DNA of 64,000 nt, from positions 21,646-85,645 of the forward strand of contig JAKPKV010000020.1 of assembly GCA_029553475.1 (NCBI GenBank). The letters are read 5' to 3'. This stretch comes from Armatimonadota bacterium (GTDB taxonomy: Bacteria > Armatimonadota > Hebobacteria > CAIYQO01). Shown piece by piece: positions 35,357-44,118 of the stretch; positions within the stretch are counted from its first letter, which is position 1, and every line of letters starts with the position of its first letter. The notes under the pieces were generated by a model. That model was not told the origin of the DNA. It searched no databases and was given only the letters and a program-made list of their open reading frames with translations. The translations under genes were made by a program, and so were the position numbers.

Positions 35357-36856
35357 ATGGGAACGGAATTTATGCCCATTGTGTTCGTGCATGGTTGGGG
35401 CGGCGTCTCCGACCTGTTCCGCGATTTCGATGACCATGATGAACGCGACCCGTATATTGGTTGGAATGATGGGCATCGCTACAATGATCCTGATGGATGG
35501 GTGAAGCTTCGCGAGACACCGAATTATGAGGGCATGGTGTTTCGCCTCGTGAAGGATTATCATTATTATGATGTTGCCAACGACGAGAGTCTGACACGCC
35601 TCACCGAGCTGCGCGCGGCGTATCCAGCGCCCATCCCAGCGGGCATGCCGTATCACGCCCCGGAAAAAACCCTCTGGATTTTTCGCTACTACGAATACAA
35701 TGCCGATCATCTGCAGCTGTCGCAGGCCGTGCATACCGCCCTGCGGCACGAGCTGCAGGCGCGCGGGTATGACGGACCGCTGACCGGCATCCCCTATTAC
35801 GCGGCGCTCCTCGCGCTCATGATCCGGCGGATCGCGGGGGAGACGTGCTACACCCTGGAAGAACTCTGCCCGGGGGCTCTCCCAACGGCCACCGGCCTTG
35901 GATTGCAGAAAGTGGCGCTGGTCGGGCACTCGATGGGCGGATTGATCGCGCGGTTCGCCATCCAGTATGACCTGTTCGGCGCGCAGGAGTACGTCGGAAA
36001 GCTGGCGACGTTTGCCACTCCTCATGGCGGCGCCCGCTATGCGGTCGCCTCGCGCCTGCTGCGGTGGCTGCCGGGCCTGAAACAGGATGATGTGATGTTT
36101 CTCGATCCCGCCTGGGTGAACACATACCTTGGCGGGCAGGACCCGCGCGCGTTTCACAAGCCGCTGCCGGCGTCACTGACGGAGAGGGATGTCTTCTGTC
36201 TGATCGGGACACGCCATGAGGGATACTTCCCGGTTGCCCGGCGGTTACCGCGCACCGATGGCATCGTGCATCAGGAGGAAGCGTATCTGCGGGGATTCCC
36301 CTATGCGTATTTCTATCAGACGCATAGCGGCATCTTCGGCATTCGGGAGAATCTCGCCCCTTACGAGGCCCTGCGCCGCTTCCTCTTCGGCGACCTGCAC
36401 GTGAAGATCCAGGTGGAATCGGTGCGGTTCAGCGCAACGGCCCACCACGCGAACGCGCGTGATCGCTTCTTCTTCCGCTACGGGATCAAGCCTCGCGGCA
36501 TTAATATCTATCTCAATGAGATTTCTGAAGTATGCGAAAATCAGCCGCAGCCGCGTACGCTCGCGGCATTGCAGGAGGCAGTGACCGCCGGTCGCTATGT
36601 CGTGTACGATGGTTTTGCTGATTCCGCGGCGTTGATCCCGATTGCCGGGATGCAGATGCCCGGCGTGGCGGCGGAGAGGGCGGAAGTCCCCCATCTCCAG
36701 ATCGAGCACCGATCATACCTGTACAACGCATTTGTGGGCGGCATGCCGGTGGGCAGCAACTACACGATGGTTCCGCTGACCGCCGGCGTGTCGCACGTCA
36801 ATCTGGGTGATCAGGAGTTCGACTTCACGCTGGCGGTATCGGTCACGCACCGTTAA
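35357..36856 (+). CDS. lipase-like alpha/beta hydrolase
   Basis: 499 residues without a signal peptide. The first strand MPIVFVHGWGG carries the oxyanion loop. VALVGHSMGGLIARFAIQYDL carries the GxSxG nucleophile Ser near residue 196, followed by FATPHGGARYAV. The order matches the PGAP1/lipase (DUF676-like) group. An Asp (PRTDGIVHQEEA) and a His (FYQTHSGIFG) in the next 90 residues could complete the triad. The last 150 residues (VKIQVESVRFSATA ... FDFTLAVSVTHR) form a beta-rich extension of unknown role. GAAGGGAGGA precedes the ATG. The substrate is unknown. Confidence 0.8.
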   Translation: MGTEFMPIVFVHGWGGVSDLFRDFDDHDERDPYIGWNDGHRYNDPDGWVKLRETPNYEGMVFRLVKDYHYYDVANDESLTRLTELRAAYPAPIPAGMPYHAPEKTLWIFRYYEYNADHLQLSQAVHTALRHELQARGYDGPLTGIPYYAALLALMIRRIAGETCYTLEELCPGALPTATGLGLQKVALVGHSMGGLIARFAIQYDLFGAQEYVGKLATFATPHGGARYAVASRLLRWLPGLKQDDVMFLDPAWVNTYLGGQDPRAFHKPLPASLTERDVFCLIGTRHEGYFPVARRLPRTDGIVHQEEAYLRGFPYAYFYQTHSGIFGIRENLAPYEALRRFLFGDLHVKIQVESVRFSATAHHANARDRFFFRYGIKPRGINIYLNEISEVCENQPQPRTLAALQEAVTAGRYVVYDGFADSAALIPIAGMQMPGVAAERAEVPHLQIEHRSYLYNAFVGGMPVGSNYTMVPLTAGVSHVNLGDQEFDFTLAVSVTHR

Positions 36857-36927
36857 TGCCAGGCACGTAACCGGAGATGCACCGTGACAGGACCAGGATC
36901 GCGGTGAGATGCCTTCGGCGACGCCTA

Positions 36928-36957
36928 TTGCGCCCGTGGCGCGGTTTCCCGTATCCT
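36928..36957 (+). promoter_or_regulatory. promoter of HAD gene, probably leaderless
   Basis: TTGCGC at 36928-36933, 18 nt, TATCCT at 36952-36957. The ATG is at 36965, 7 nt downstream. Confidence 0.55.
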
Positions 36958-36964
36958 TAAGCCC

Positions 36965-37609
36965 ATGTCATCCACCGTATCCCTGGTGGTCTTCGATCTC
37001 GGCGGCGTGATGATTCGCCTGGCCGACGGCTGGGAGGGCGCCTGCCGCGCGGCGGGGGTGCCGTTCCGGCCTCCCGCGCGCCCGCGCGAGGAGATTATCC
37101 GCGACTGGCGCGCGCTGGATGCCGAGCTCGGCGCCGGGCGCATGGGCGACGACGCCTTCTTCACGGCGTTCCACCGGGTGCATGACGGCCGCTACACCAT
37201 CCCGGAGCTGCGCGCCGCCTTCCGGGCCATCATTCAAGAGGAGTTCCCCGGCATCTACGACACGGTGGCCGCGCTGAAAGCCGCCGGCTACCGCACCGCC
37301 TGCCTGTCCAACACTTCGGCGCTGCACTGGGCGGACCTGGAGAACCCGGCGACATACCCCGCCATCGCCCTGCTCGACGTCCGCCACGCCAGCCATCTCC
37401 TCGGCTGCATGAAACCGGACGCCGTCATCTACCGGAAATTCGAAGCCGCCATGGGCGCCCGCCCGGCGGAGATGCTCTTCTTCGACGATTACGCCGACAA
37501 CGTCGCCGGCGCCCGCGCCCGCGGCTGGCACGCCGAGCAGATCGTGCAAGACACCCCGGTGGTGGAGCAAATTCACGCAGGATTACGCCGGTATGGGGTG
37601 AACTTGTAG
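36965..37609 (+). CDS. HAD-superfamily IA hydrolase
   Basis: 214 residues. Motif I is VVFDLGGVMIRL, the DxGGV variant shared with epoxide-hydrolase N-terminal-like phosphatases. Motif II is CLSNTSALHW. The motif III Lys lies in CMKPDAVIYRKFEAAMG, and motif IV is MLFFDDYADNVAGARARGW. A four-helix cap lies between residues 20 and 95. Members dephosphorylate small phosphates, sugars or nucleotides; the substrate is not predictable. The next gene begins 46 nt downstream and may be co-transcribed. Confidence 0.88.
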   Translation: MSSTVSLVVFDLGGVMIRLADGWEGACRAAGVPFRPPARPREEIIRDWRALDAELGAGRMGDDAFFTAFHRVHDGRYTIPELRAAFRAIIQEEFPGIYDTVAALKAAGYRTACLSNTSALHWADLENPATYPAIALLDVRHASHLLGCMKPDAVIYRKFEAAMGARPAEMLFFDDYADNVAGARARGWHAEQIVQDTPVVEQIHAGLRRYGVNL

Positions 37610-37655
37610 ACAGAGCCGCGTGTTGGTAGTGCGCCACGCAGCCGGAGTGCAGACC

Positions 37656-38417
37656 ATGCTCACCAAATCCGATCTCATCGCCGCCTTCCGCGCCGTCGGC
37701 CTCGCCGCGGGCGATCTCGTGCTCGTCCACAGCGCGCTGCGCACCCTCGGTCCGGTGGCGGGCGGGGCGGAGGCCGTCATTGACGCCCTGCTGGAGACCG
37801 TTGGGCCTGCCGGCACGGTGGCGGTGCCCACGCATACCTGGAAGATCGTCAACGGCGCCCAGCCCGTCTTCCACCAGACGCTCTCCCCGGCCAACGTCGG
37901 CGCGCTCACCAATGTCTTCCGCCAACGCCCGCAGGCCCTGCGCAATCTGCATCCCACCCACAGCGTCGCCGCCATCGGCCCGCGGGCGGCCGAGTTCATC
38001 GCCTGCCCCGACATGACCACGCCCGCGCCGGCGAGCAGCCCCTACGGCAAGCTGCGCGACTGGGGCGGCAAGGTGCTCATCATCGGCCCGGGCCTGGAAT
38101 GCTGCACCTTCTTCCACGGCTGCGAGCAGTGGGCGGGCATGCCCTGGGCGGTCTCCGCGCAGCCCGTGCAGGTGTACAGCATCGCCGCCGACGGCCAGGT
38201 CACCCCCGTGCTGCTGCATCACCACGTGGTCAATACCTGGGATCAATACCCGAAGCTGGAGCCTTGCCTCATCGCCATCGGCGCCCTGACGCGGGGCACA
38301 GCGGGCGGTTGCGACCTCCGCCTCCTCGACGCCGCCCGCGCCGCCGCCTGGCTCGTCCCGCACCTGCAACACGACCCGAGCATCATCCTGCCCGAACAAT
38401 CGTCATCGTCATCGTAA
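37656..38417 (+). CDS. AAC(3)-like aminoglycoside N-acetyltransferase family protein
   Basis: 253 residues of the antibiotic_NAT (AAC(3)/Yoke) superfamily, which transfers acetyl from acetyl-CoA to an amine. It begins TKSDLIAAFRAVGLAAGDLVLVHSALRTLG. It continues VAVPTHTWKIVNG, the signature NLHPTHSVAAIGPRA and KVLIIGPGLECCTFFHGCE. The chromosomal context and the lack of a resistance island suggest a housekeeping relative; resistance is not implied by sequence alone. The ATG at 37656 has GGAGTGCAG upstream. The last codons (EQSSSSS) come from a run of ATCGTC/TCGTCA units like the simple repeats in other gaps. Confidence 0.82.
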   Translation: MLTKSDLIAAFRAVGLAAGDLVLVHSALRTLGPVAGGAEAVIDALLETVGPAGTVAVPTHTWKIVNGAQPVFHQTLSPANVGALTNVFRQRPQALRNLHPTHSVAAIGPRAAEFIACPDMTTPAPASSPYGKLRDWGGKVLIIGPGLECCTFFHGCEQWAGMPWAVSAQPVQVYSIAADGQVTPVLLHHHVVNTWDQYPKLEPCLIAIGALTRGTAGGCDLRLLDAARAAAWLVPHLQHDPSIILPEQSSSSS

Positions 38418-38694
38418 TCGTCATTGGGTGGGAAGGGACAATCATGCAATGCCTCCCTGCCGTCGTGGCGGAGGCACGATCCCGGGGTGACAATTTTGAT
38501 AGTTTGGTCCCAGCGCTGAAGGGACAGACTACGCATGGCATGGCTGAGCTGGACCCAGCACGGGGGCGCATTGATGCCACGGCTTGCTGAGCTGGCCATG
38601 CGCAGTCAGTCCCGGTGGTACCGGAGCGCCTCGCGCTCCGCGAATTCCCCCATCTGTGATACACTAGACAGCATCACGCACCGGGAAACGTACC

Positions 38695-41445
38695 ATGCCA
38701 AAACCGAAAGTCGCCATCATTGATGCCTACAGCCTCCTCTACCGCGCCTTCTTCGCGCTGCCCGCGCTCACCAATAAGCAGGGGGAGGTCACGAACGCCG
38801 TCTACGGTTTCACGCAGATGGTGATGATGCTGCTGGAGAAGGTGCGGCCGGACTACATCGTCGTCGCCTTCGATATGCCCGCCGCCACCTTCCGCCACGA
38901 GGCATATGAGGCGTACAAGGCGCATCGCAAACCGATGCCCGATGAGCTGCGGCCGCAGATTCCCCTGGCGCGTGAGGTGCTGGAGGCGATGCGCATCCCC
39001 ATGCTCGGCGTCGAGGGATTTGAGGCGGACGACGTCATCGGCACGCTCGCCCGCCGCGCCGCCGCCGAAGGCTGGGAGGCGCTCATCGTCACCGCCGACC
39101 GTGACGCCCTGCAGCTCGTGGATGATGCCGTGCACGTGCTGGCGAATAAGAAAGGCCTCACCGAGACGGTCGAGTATGATCCGGCTGGCGTGATGGCGCG
39201 CTACGGCGTCACCCCAGCGCAAATCCCCGATATGAAAGCGCTCACCGGCGACGCCTCCGACAATATCCCCGGCGTGCCCGGCATCGGCGACAAGACCGCG
39301 GCGAAACTCCTCGTGCAGTACGGCACGCTGGAAAACCTGCTCGACCACGCCGAAGAGGTCCCCGGCAAAACCGGCGCCGCCCTCGTCGCCTATGCCGAGC
39401 AGGCACGCCAATCGAAGCACCTGGCGACCATTGACACCGACGTGCCGCTGCCCGACTTCACCTGGGAGTGCTGCCGGGTGCAGCCGTGGGAGCAGCCGCG
39501 CCTGCTCGAGCTCTTCCGCCACCTCGATTTCCGCAGTCTCATCGGCCGGTTGGCGACCGTCCCCGCCGCCGTGACGCCCGCCGCGGACGCGCCGCCCGTC
39601 ATGCCGGCGCGCGTGGTGGAAGCCGTGCCCGAGCTGGCGAAGCTGGCGGCGGATATCCGCGCACGCGGCGCCGTCGCCGTCATACCGGTGGGCAGCGATC
39701 CCGACCCGTTGCGCGGGCAGCTCGCGGGCCTGGCGCTGTTCACCGGCGGCGATGGCGGCATCTACGTCCCGCTTCTCGGCCCGCCGCCGGCGCAGGCCAG
39801 CCTTTTCGAAGCGGAATCGCCCGCCCAGACCCTGGAGCTCGACCGCCTGCGCGCCCTGGCGCCGGTGTTCGAGGACGCGGGGGTGAAGAAGGTGGGGCAC
39901 GATCTGAAGGCGCTGGCGCTGCTGCTGCGCGGCGCGGGGGTCGCCCTGCGCGGCGTCAATTTCGACGCGCGCATCGCCGGCTACCTGGTAGACCCGGTCG
40001 CCCGCCATACGCTGGCCGACCTCGCGCTCGATTTCCTGCACGAGCACGCGGAAATGCCGGACCTGACCGCCGGCTGGCGCGCGAACAACCTCCCCGCGCT
40101 GGCCGAGGCCGCCGGCGCCGCCGTCCAGCTCGTCCGCCGGTTGGAGGAACCGCTGCGCGCCGCCCTCGCTGCCTGCGACCTCATGCCCCTCTTCCGCGAC
40201 CTGGAGATGCCGTTGGTCGCGATCCTGGCTGACATGGAATGGCGCGGCGTCGCCCTCGATTGCGCGCGCCTGGAAGAGCTCTCCGCCGACCTCGGCAAGC
40301 AGATCTTCGACGTGGAGCGCGACATCTACGCCCTCGCCGGCGAGCAGTTCACCATCAACTCGCCGAAACAGCTGCAGGTCATCCTCTTTGACAAGCTCAA
40401 CCTGCCGAAGGGGCGCAAGACGAAGACCGGCTACTCCACCGACGCCGACACCCTCGCCGGCCTCGCGGCACGGCACGAGATCGTGCGGAAGATCCTCCTC
40501 TATCGCGAGCTGACGAAGCTGAAATCCACCTATGTGGACGCCCTGCCGCGCCTCATCAATCCGCGTGACGGCCGCGTGCATACCCACTTTAACCAGACGG
40601 TGACCGCCACCGGGCGGTTGAGCAGCAGCGACCCGAACCTGCAAAATATCCCCATCCGCACCCCGGAGGGGCGCGAAATCCGCGGCGCCTTCATCCCCGC
40701 CGAGCCTGGGTGGCTGCTGCTGGCGGCCGACTACTCGCAGATCGAGCTGCGCGTACTGGCGCACATCACCGGCGACGAGGCGCTCATTGAGGTCTTCCGG
40801 CGCGGCGAGGATCTGCACACCGCCACCGCCATCCGCGTCTTCGGCGTCGGGCCGGAGCAGGTCACCCGCGAGATGCGCCGAATGGCGAAGATCGTCAACT
40901 TTTCCATCCCGTACGGCACCACCGCGTTCGGCCTCGCCGGACAGATCGGCTGCTCGCGCGAGATGGCCGCCGACCTGATGCGCACCTACCTGTCGCGCTT
41001 CCCCGGCGTGGCGCGCTACATGGCGGAGATCGTCGGCGACGCCCGCCGCCAGGGCTACGTCACCACGCTGCTCCATCGCCGCCGCCCCATCCCCGACCTG
41101 CACGCGGGCAATCCCACCCTGCGCCAGGCCGCCGAGCGCGCCGCGATCAACACCCCCATCCAGGGCAGCGCCGCCGACATCATGAAATTGGCGATGCTGA
41201 AGCTCGACCGCGCCCTCGCCGCGTCCACCCTGCGCGCGCGCCTGCTGCTGCAGGTGCATGACGAAGTGGTGCTGGAAACCCCGCCCGACGAGGTGGACGC
41301 CCTCCGCGACATCGTCACCGCCGCCCTGCGCGACGCCTATCACCTCGTCGTCCCGCTGGAAGTCGAGGTGAAAATCGGCCCGAACTGGCGCGACGTCACC
41401 CCGGTGCTGGAAGCGCTGCCCCAACTGGAGGCGTTGGACGGCTGA
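38695..41445 (+). CDS. polA: DNA polymerase I
   Basis: 916 residues. Residues 1-300 are the 5'-3' flap nuclease (IIDAYSLLYRAFF, VAFDMPAATFRHEAYEAYKA, FEADDVIGTLA, LTGDASDNIPGVPGIGDKTA). Residues 300-500 are a 3'-5' exonuclease-like domain in which the DxE, Asp and YxxxD catalytic motifs are not seen, so proofreading is probably lost. Residues 520-916 are the polymerase: motif A DYSQIELRVLAH, O-helix RRMAKIVNFSIPYG, motif C VHDEVVLE. The O-helix has Ser-Ile-Pro where many enzymes have Gly-x-x. A possible -10 TACACT lies 29 nt upstream; the ribosome site is weak. Confidence 0.95.
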   Translation: MPKPKVAIIDAYSLLYRAFFALPALTNKQGEVTNAVYGFTQMVMMLLEKVRPDYIVVAFDMPAATFRHEAYEAYKAHRKPMPDELRPQIPLAREVLEAMRIPMLGVEGFEADDVIGTLARRAAAEGWEALIVTADRDALQLVDDAVHVLANKKGLTETVEYDPAGVMARYGVTPAQIPDMKALTGDASDNIPGVPGIGDKTAAKLLVQYGTLENLLDHAEEVPGKTGAALVAYAEQARQSKHLATIDTDVPLPDFTWECCRVQPWEQPRLLELFRHLDFRSLIGRLATVPAAVTPAADAPPVMPARVVEAVPELAKLAADIRARGAVAVIPVGSDPDPLRGQLAGLALFTGGDGGIYVPLLGPPPAQASLFEAESPAQTLELDRLRALAPVFEDAGVKKVGHDLKALALLLRGAGVALRGVNFDARIAGYLVDPVARHTLADLALDFLHEHAEMPDLTAGWRANNLPALAEAAGAAVQLVRRLEEPLRAALAACDLMPLFRDLEMPLVAILADMEWRGVALDCARLEELSADLGKQIFDVERDIYALAGEQFTINSPKQLQVILFDKLNLPKGRKTKTGYSTDADTLAGLAARHEIVRKILLYRELTKLKSTYVDALPRLINPRDGRVHTHFNQTVTATGRLSSSDPNLQNIPIRTPEGREIRGAFIPAEPGWLLLAADYSQIELRVLAHITGDEALIEVFRRGEDLHTATAIRVFGVGPEQVTREMRRMAKIVNFSIPYGTTAFGLAGQIGCSREMAADLMRTYLSRFPGVARYMAEIVGDARRQGYVTTLLHRRRPIPDLHAGNPTLRQAAERAAINTPIQGSAADIMKLAMLKLDRALAASTLRARLLLQVHDEVVLETPPDEVDALRDIVTAALRDAYHLVVPLEVEVKIGPNWRDVTPVLEALPQLEALDG

Positions 41446-41498
41446 CGCCCCCGCCGGGGGGGATGGCGTGCCGTGCGCGACTCCGCATCCCGGCGCGG

Positions 41499-41594
41499 CC
41501 AAAACCCGTTCGTCGTCAGGCACTCCCCCCTTCGCTAAAGCTACGGGGGACAAGCCGCGCCGCTGCGTGCCGCACTACGAACGGGATGGTTTGG
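41499..41594. mobile_element. CCAAAACCCGTTCGT element, copy 2 (fuller)
   Basis: A 96-bp unit. The left arm starts CCAAAACCCGTTCGTCGTC and the right arm is its imperfect inverse (41567-41594). The core CTTCGCTAAAGCTACGGGGG is inverted relative to the copy at 33388. No coding potential. It resembles widespread short MITE-like repeats seen in uncultured bacterial genomes. Confidence 0.7.
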
Positions 41595-41802
41595 TGAGCT
41601 TGCCGAAGTTCGCATCGCGGTGGAGTGCTGCCTCCGCTGTGCGCCTTGGCGCCTCGGCGTGAGACTATCCGCCCATCCGACTCCCTCGTTTCGCCGCCCA
41701 TTGGGGAGGCGGCCGGGGGACCGGGAAGCGCGGAGCGCGCGCCGGTTCGGTGCCATGCCGTTGCATCTTGCGCGGAAATGCGGCCAACACGGCGCAATCC
41801 CC

Positions 41803-41831
41803 TTGCCAGACGATGGGAAAATGCGTACAAT
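41803..41831 (+). promoter_or_regulatory. sigma70-type promoter of rpsA-coaE
   Basis: TTGCCA at 41803-41808, 17 nt, TACAAT at 41826-41831. The transcript would have a leader of about 180 nt before the rpsA ATG. Confidence 0.65.
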
Positions 41832-42018
41832 ATTCACTCCAAGAAGGAACACATCTGTATCGTCGCATTCGGGGGACGCTTCCGGGACGCACGTACGGTT
41901 CGGAGGCGTCTTTCCTGTCCGGCGGCACGGCGGAAGACCGCGGGCGTGCGCCGGATGGGGCGGACAGGTCAGGGCGAGGGGGTGGCCCTCGCAAAAAATT
42001 TCGACTGTGAGAGGGTAT

Positions 42019-43338
42019 ATGACAATGGTAGAGCAGGACCGTACGGCGCAGACCGGCACTGATGAGGTGCGCGACGCGGCCGATGTGCAGGAGGTCGAGG
42101 GTGGCTTCCTGAGCATGGAACAGTTGCTTGAGCAGGAAGAAGCCGGCTTTGCCGGGCTCAAGATGGGGACGATCGTCACCGGCACCATCGAGCGCATTGA
42201 CGAACACGGCGCGCTGGTGAATGTCGGCGCGAAGTCGGAGGGCCTGATTCCCCCCGAGGAGCTGGGGTCGCGGAAAGATGCGCCGTTGAGCGTGGGCGAC
42301 GAGATCGCCGTCTACGTGATGGACAACGGCGCGCGGGACGGGAACATCATCCTGTCGAAGAAGAAGGCCGACTACGAGAAGGCGTGGACGCACCTCATCC
42401 AGGCGTTCGAGGAGAACGAGACGCTCACCGCCATGGTGATTGATCGCGTCAAGGGCGGCCTGGTGGTGGACCTGGGCGTGCGCGGCTTCCTGCCCGCCTC
42501 CCACGTGGTCACGAAAAACGTCCACGCGCTCGACCGCTTCGTCGGGCAGTCCATCACCCTGAAGGTGATCGAAGTGGACCGCCACCGCAAGCGCGTGGTG
42601 GTGTCCCAGAAGAAGGCGGTGGAAGAGGAGCGCATGGCGCGCCGGTCGCAGACCATCGCCACCCTGGAAGAAGGACAGATTCGCCGCGGCATCGTGCGCC
42701 GCGTCACCGATTACGGCGCGTTCGTGGATCTCGGCGGCATTGACGGCCTGCTCCACGTGACCGAGATGTCCTGGGGGCGGGTCGGCCATCCGTCGGACAT
42801 CGTCAAGCCCGGGCAGAAGATTGATGTCATGGTGCTGAAATACGATCCCGACCAGGAGAAAATCTCCCTCGGGCTCAAGCAGATCCTGCCGGATCCCTGG
42901 CAGCACATTGACCAGTTCTATCAGGTCGGCGACGAGGTGAACGGCCAGGTCACCCGCCTGGTGCCGTTCGGCGCGTTCGTCGCGCTCGATCACGGCATCG
43001 AAGGCATCATCCCCTTGAGTGAGATGGCCGAGCGCCGCATCGCCAAGCCGGAAGAGATCGTCGCCGCCAACCAGAAAGTGCGCGTGAAGATCGTCAACAT
43101 CCGCCCCGGCGAGCGCCGCATGACGCTGAGCCTGCGCCAGGCCGAGCAGTTTGACGAGGGCGACCTGGACGAAGCCTATGCGCCGCGCCGCGCCGCCGCC
43201 GGCACCATGACCATCGGCGAGATGCTCGGCGATGTCTTCACCGAGCAGGTGGACGACGACGAGGACGTGGCCGACCTCGACGAGGCTGTGGATACCGCCG
43301 AGGCCGCCGAGGCCGCCGACGAGGACGAACCGGCATGA
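42019..43338 (+). CDS. rpsA: 30S ribosomal protein S1 homologue with four S1 domains
   Basis: 439 residues with four consecutive S1 RNA-binding domains. These begin near residues 48 (GTIVTGTIERIDEHGALVNVG), 135 (MVIDRVKGGLVVDLGVRGFLP), 218 (RRGIVRRVTDYGAFVDLGGIDG) and 306 (GQVTRLVPFGAFVALDHGIEG). Four domains are usual for non-proteobacterial S1; E. coli has six. The acidic tail (VDDDEDVADLDEAVDTAEA) is disordered. The ATG follows GAGAGGG; a second in-frame ATG lies two codons later. It overlaps coaE by 4 nt (ATGA), giving translational coupling. Confidence 0.9.
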   Translation: MTMVEQDRTAQTGTDEVRDAADVQEVEGGFLSMEQLLEQEEAGFAGLKMGTIVTGTIERIDEHGALVNVGAKSEGLIPPEELGSRKDAPLSVGDEIAVYVMDNGARDGNIILSKKKADYEKAWTHLIQAFEENETLTAMVIDRVKGGLVVDLGVRGFLPASHVVTKNVHALDRFVGQSITLKVIEVDRHRKRVVVSQKKAVEEERMARRSQTIATLEEGQIRRGIVRRVTDYGAFVDLGGIDGLLHVTEMSWGRVGHPSDIVKPGQKIDVMVLKYDPDQEKISLGLKQILPDPWQHIDQFYQVGDEVNGQVTRLVPFGAFVALDHGIEGIIPLSEMAERRIAKPEEIVAANQKVRVKIVNIRPGERRMTLSLRQAEQFDEGDLDEAYAPRRAAAGTMTIGEMLGDVFTEQVDDDEDVADLDEAVDTAEAAEAADEDEPA

Positions 43339-43934
43339 TCATCGGGCTCACGGGAGGCATCGCATCCGGCAAATCGCTGGTCGCCGCGTGCCTCCAGGAG
43401 CTCGGCGTCCCGGTCATTGATACTGACGATATCGCCAGGCAGGTGGTGGCCCCGGGCCAGCCTGCCTGGCAGCGTCTCAGCGAGCTGTTCGGTCCCGATG
43501 TCTTCCTGCCCGACGGGGCGCTCGACCGCGCCGCCGTCGCCGCGCGCGTCTTCGCCGATCCCGCGGCCCGGCTGGCGCTGGAAGCCATCACCCATCCCGC
43601 CATCTTCGCCGAGGTGGACCGCCGTATCGCCGCCCTCCGTGCCGCCGGCGATCCGCCGCTCATCGTCGTCGTCGTGCCCCTCCTCTACGAGGTCGGCGCC
43701 GCTGACCGCTTCGACGCCGTCGTCGTCGTCCACGCGGCCCCCGACCAGCAGCGCGACCGGCTGCGCCGCACCCGCGGCTACACCGACGCGCAAATTGACG
43801 CGCGCCTCGCCGCGCAGCTCCCCGCCGCCGAGAAGCGCGCCCGCGCCGACTACGTCCTCGACAACACCGGCGATCCCGCCGCGACCCGCGCGCGCGTCCG
43901 CGCGCTGGTCGCGGCGCTGCGCGCTCGGGCCTGA
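43335..43934 (+). CDS. coaE: dephospho-CoA kinase
   Basis: 199 residues. CoaE phosphorylates the ribose 3'-OH of dephospho-CoA, the last step of CoA synthesis. The P-loop is GLTGGIASGKS, followed by PVIDTDDIARQVVAPG. The lid region is HPAIFAEVDRRI, with VVPLLYEVGAADRFDAVVVVHA and LRRTRGYTDAQIDARLAAQ. Length and motifs are standard. It starts inside the end of rpsA (ATGA overlap). A promoter for the surface-protein block begins about 70 nt after its stop. Confidence 0.93.
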   Translation: MIIGLTGGIASGKSLVAACLQELGVPVIDTDDIARQVVAPGQPAWQRLSELFGPDVFLPDGALDRAAVAARVFADPAARLALEAITHPAIFAEVDRRIAALRAAGDPPLIVVVVPLLYEVGAADRFDAVVVVHAAPDQQRDRLRRTRGYTDAQIDARLAAQLPAAEKRARADYVLDNTGDPAATRARVRALVAALRARA

Positions 43935-44003
43935 CCCGCCGCCCGCTTCGCCCGCGTGCGCCGCCCTCCCGACATCCGATGGCCGTCGTTGATGTATGGC
44001 AGC

Positions 44004-44032
44004 TTGCCAAGGTGCAGGGCACTTGGTATAAT
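44004..44032 (+). promoter_or_regulatory. sigma70-type promoter of the surface-protein locus
   Basis: TTGCCA at 44004-44009, 17 nt, TATAAT at 44027-44032, about 87 nt before the first large surface protein. Confidence 0.7.
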
Positions 44033-44118
44033 GCCTTGAGAGCCGTTAGGTCTCGAATAGCCAACGAGTGTTATCCTCCCCCAATCGCACTCCAAGCCGA
44101 GGAACGAAACAAGGAGCC

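Larger units (their letters stand above)
41446..42018. other. intergenic region between polA and rpsA
   Basis: 573 nt. It holds the element at 41499-41594, the 25-bp repeat 41641-41665 (inverse relative at 14695), a GC hairpin near 41692-41712 and the rpsA promoter at 41803-41831. A leader of about 190 nt before rpsA might carry S1 autoregulation as in other bacteria, but no specific structure was recognised. Confidence 0.5.

Noticed and set aside
37656..38417. Aminoglycoside resistance determinant
   Set aside because: The AAC(3)-like fold is clear, but many chromosomal members have other roles and the context has no resistance or integron features.
38674..41553. 959-residue minus-strand open frame opposite polA
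   Set aside because: Covers the unmistakable polA gene; composition is that of a reverse-complement shadow and no ribosome site or motif is present.
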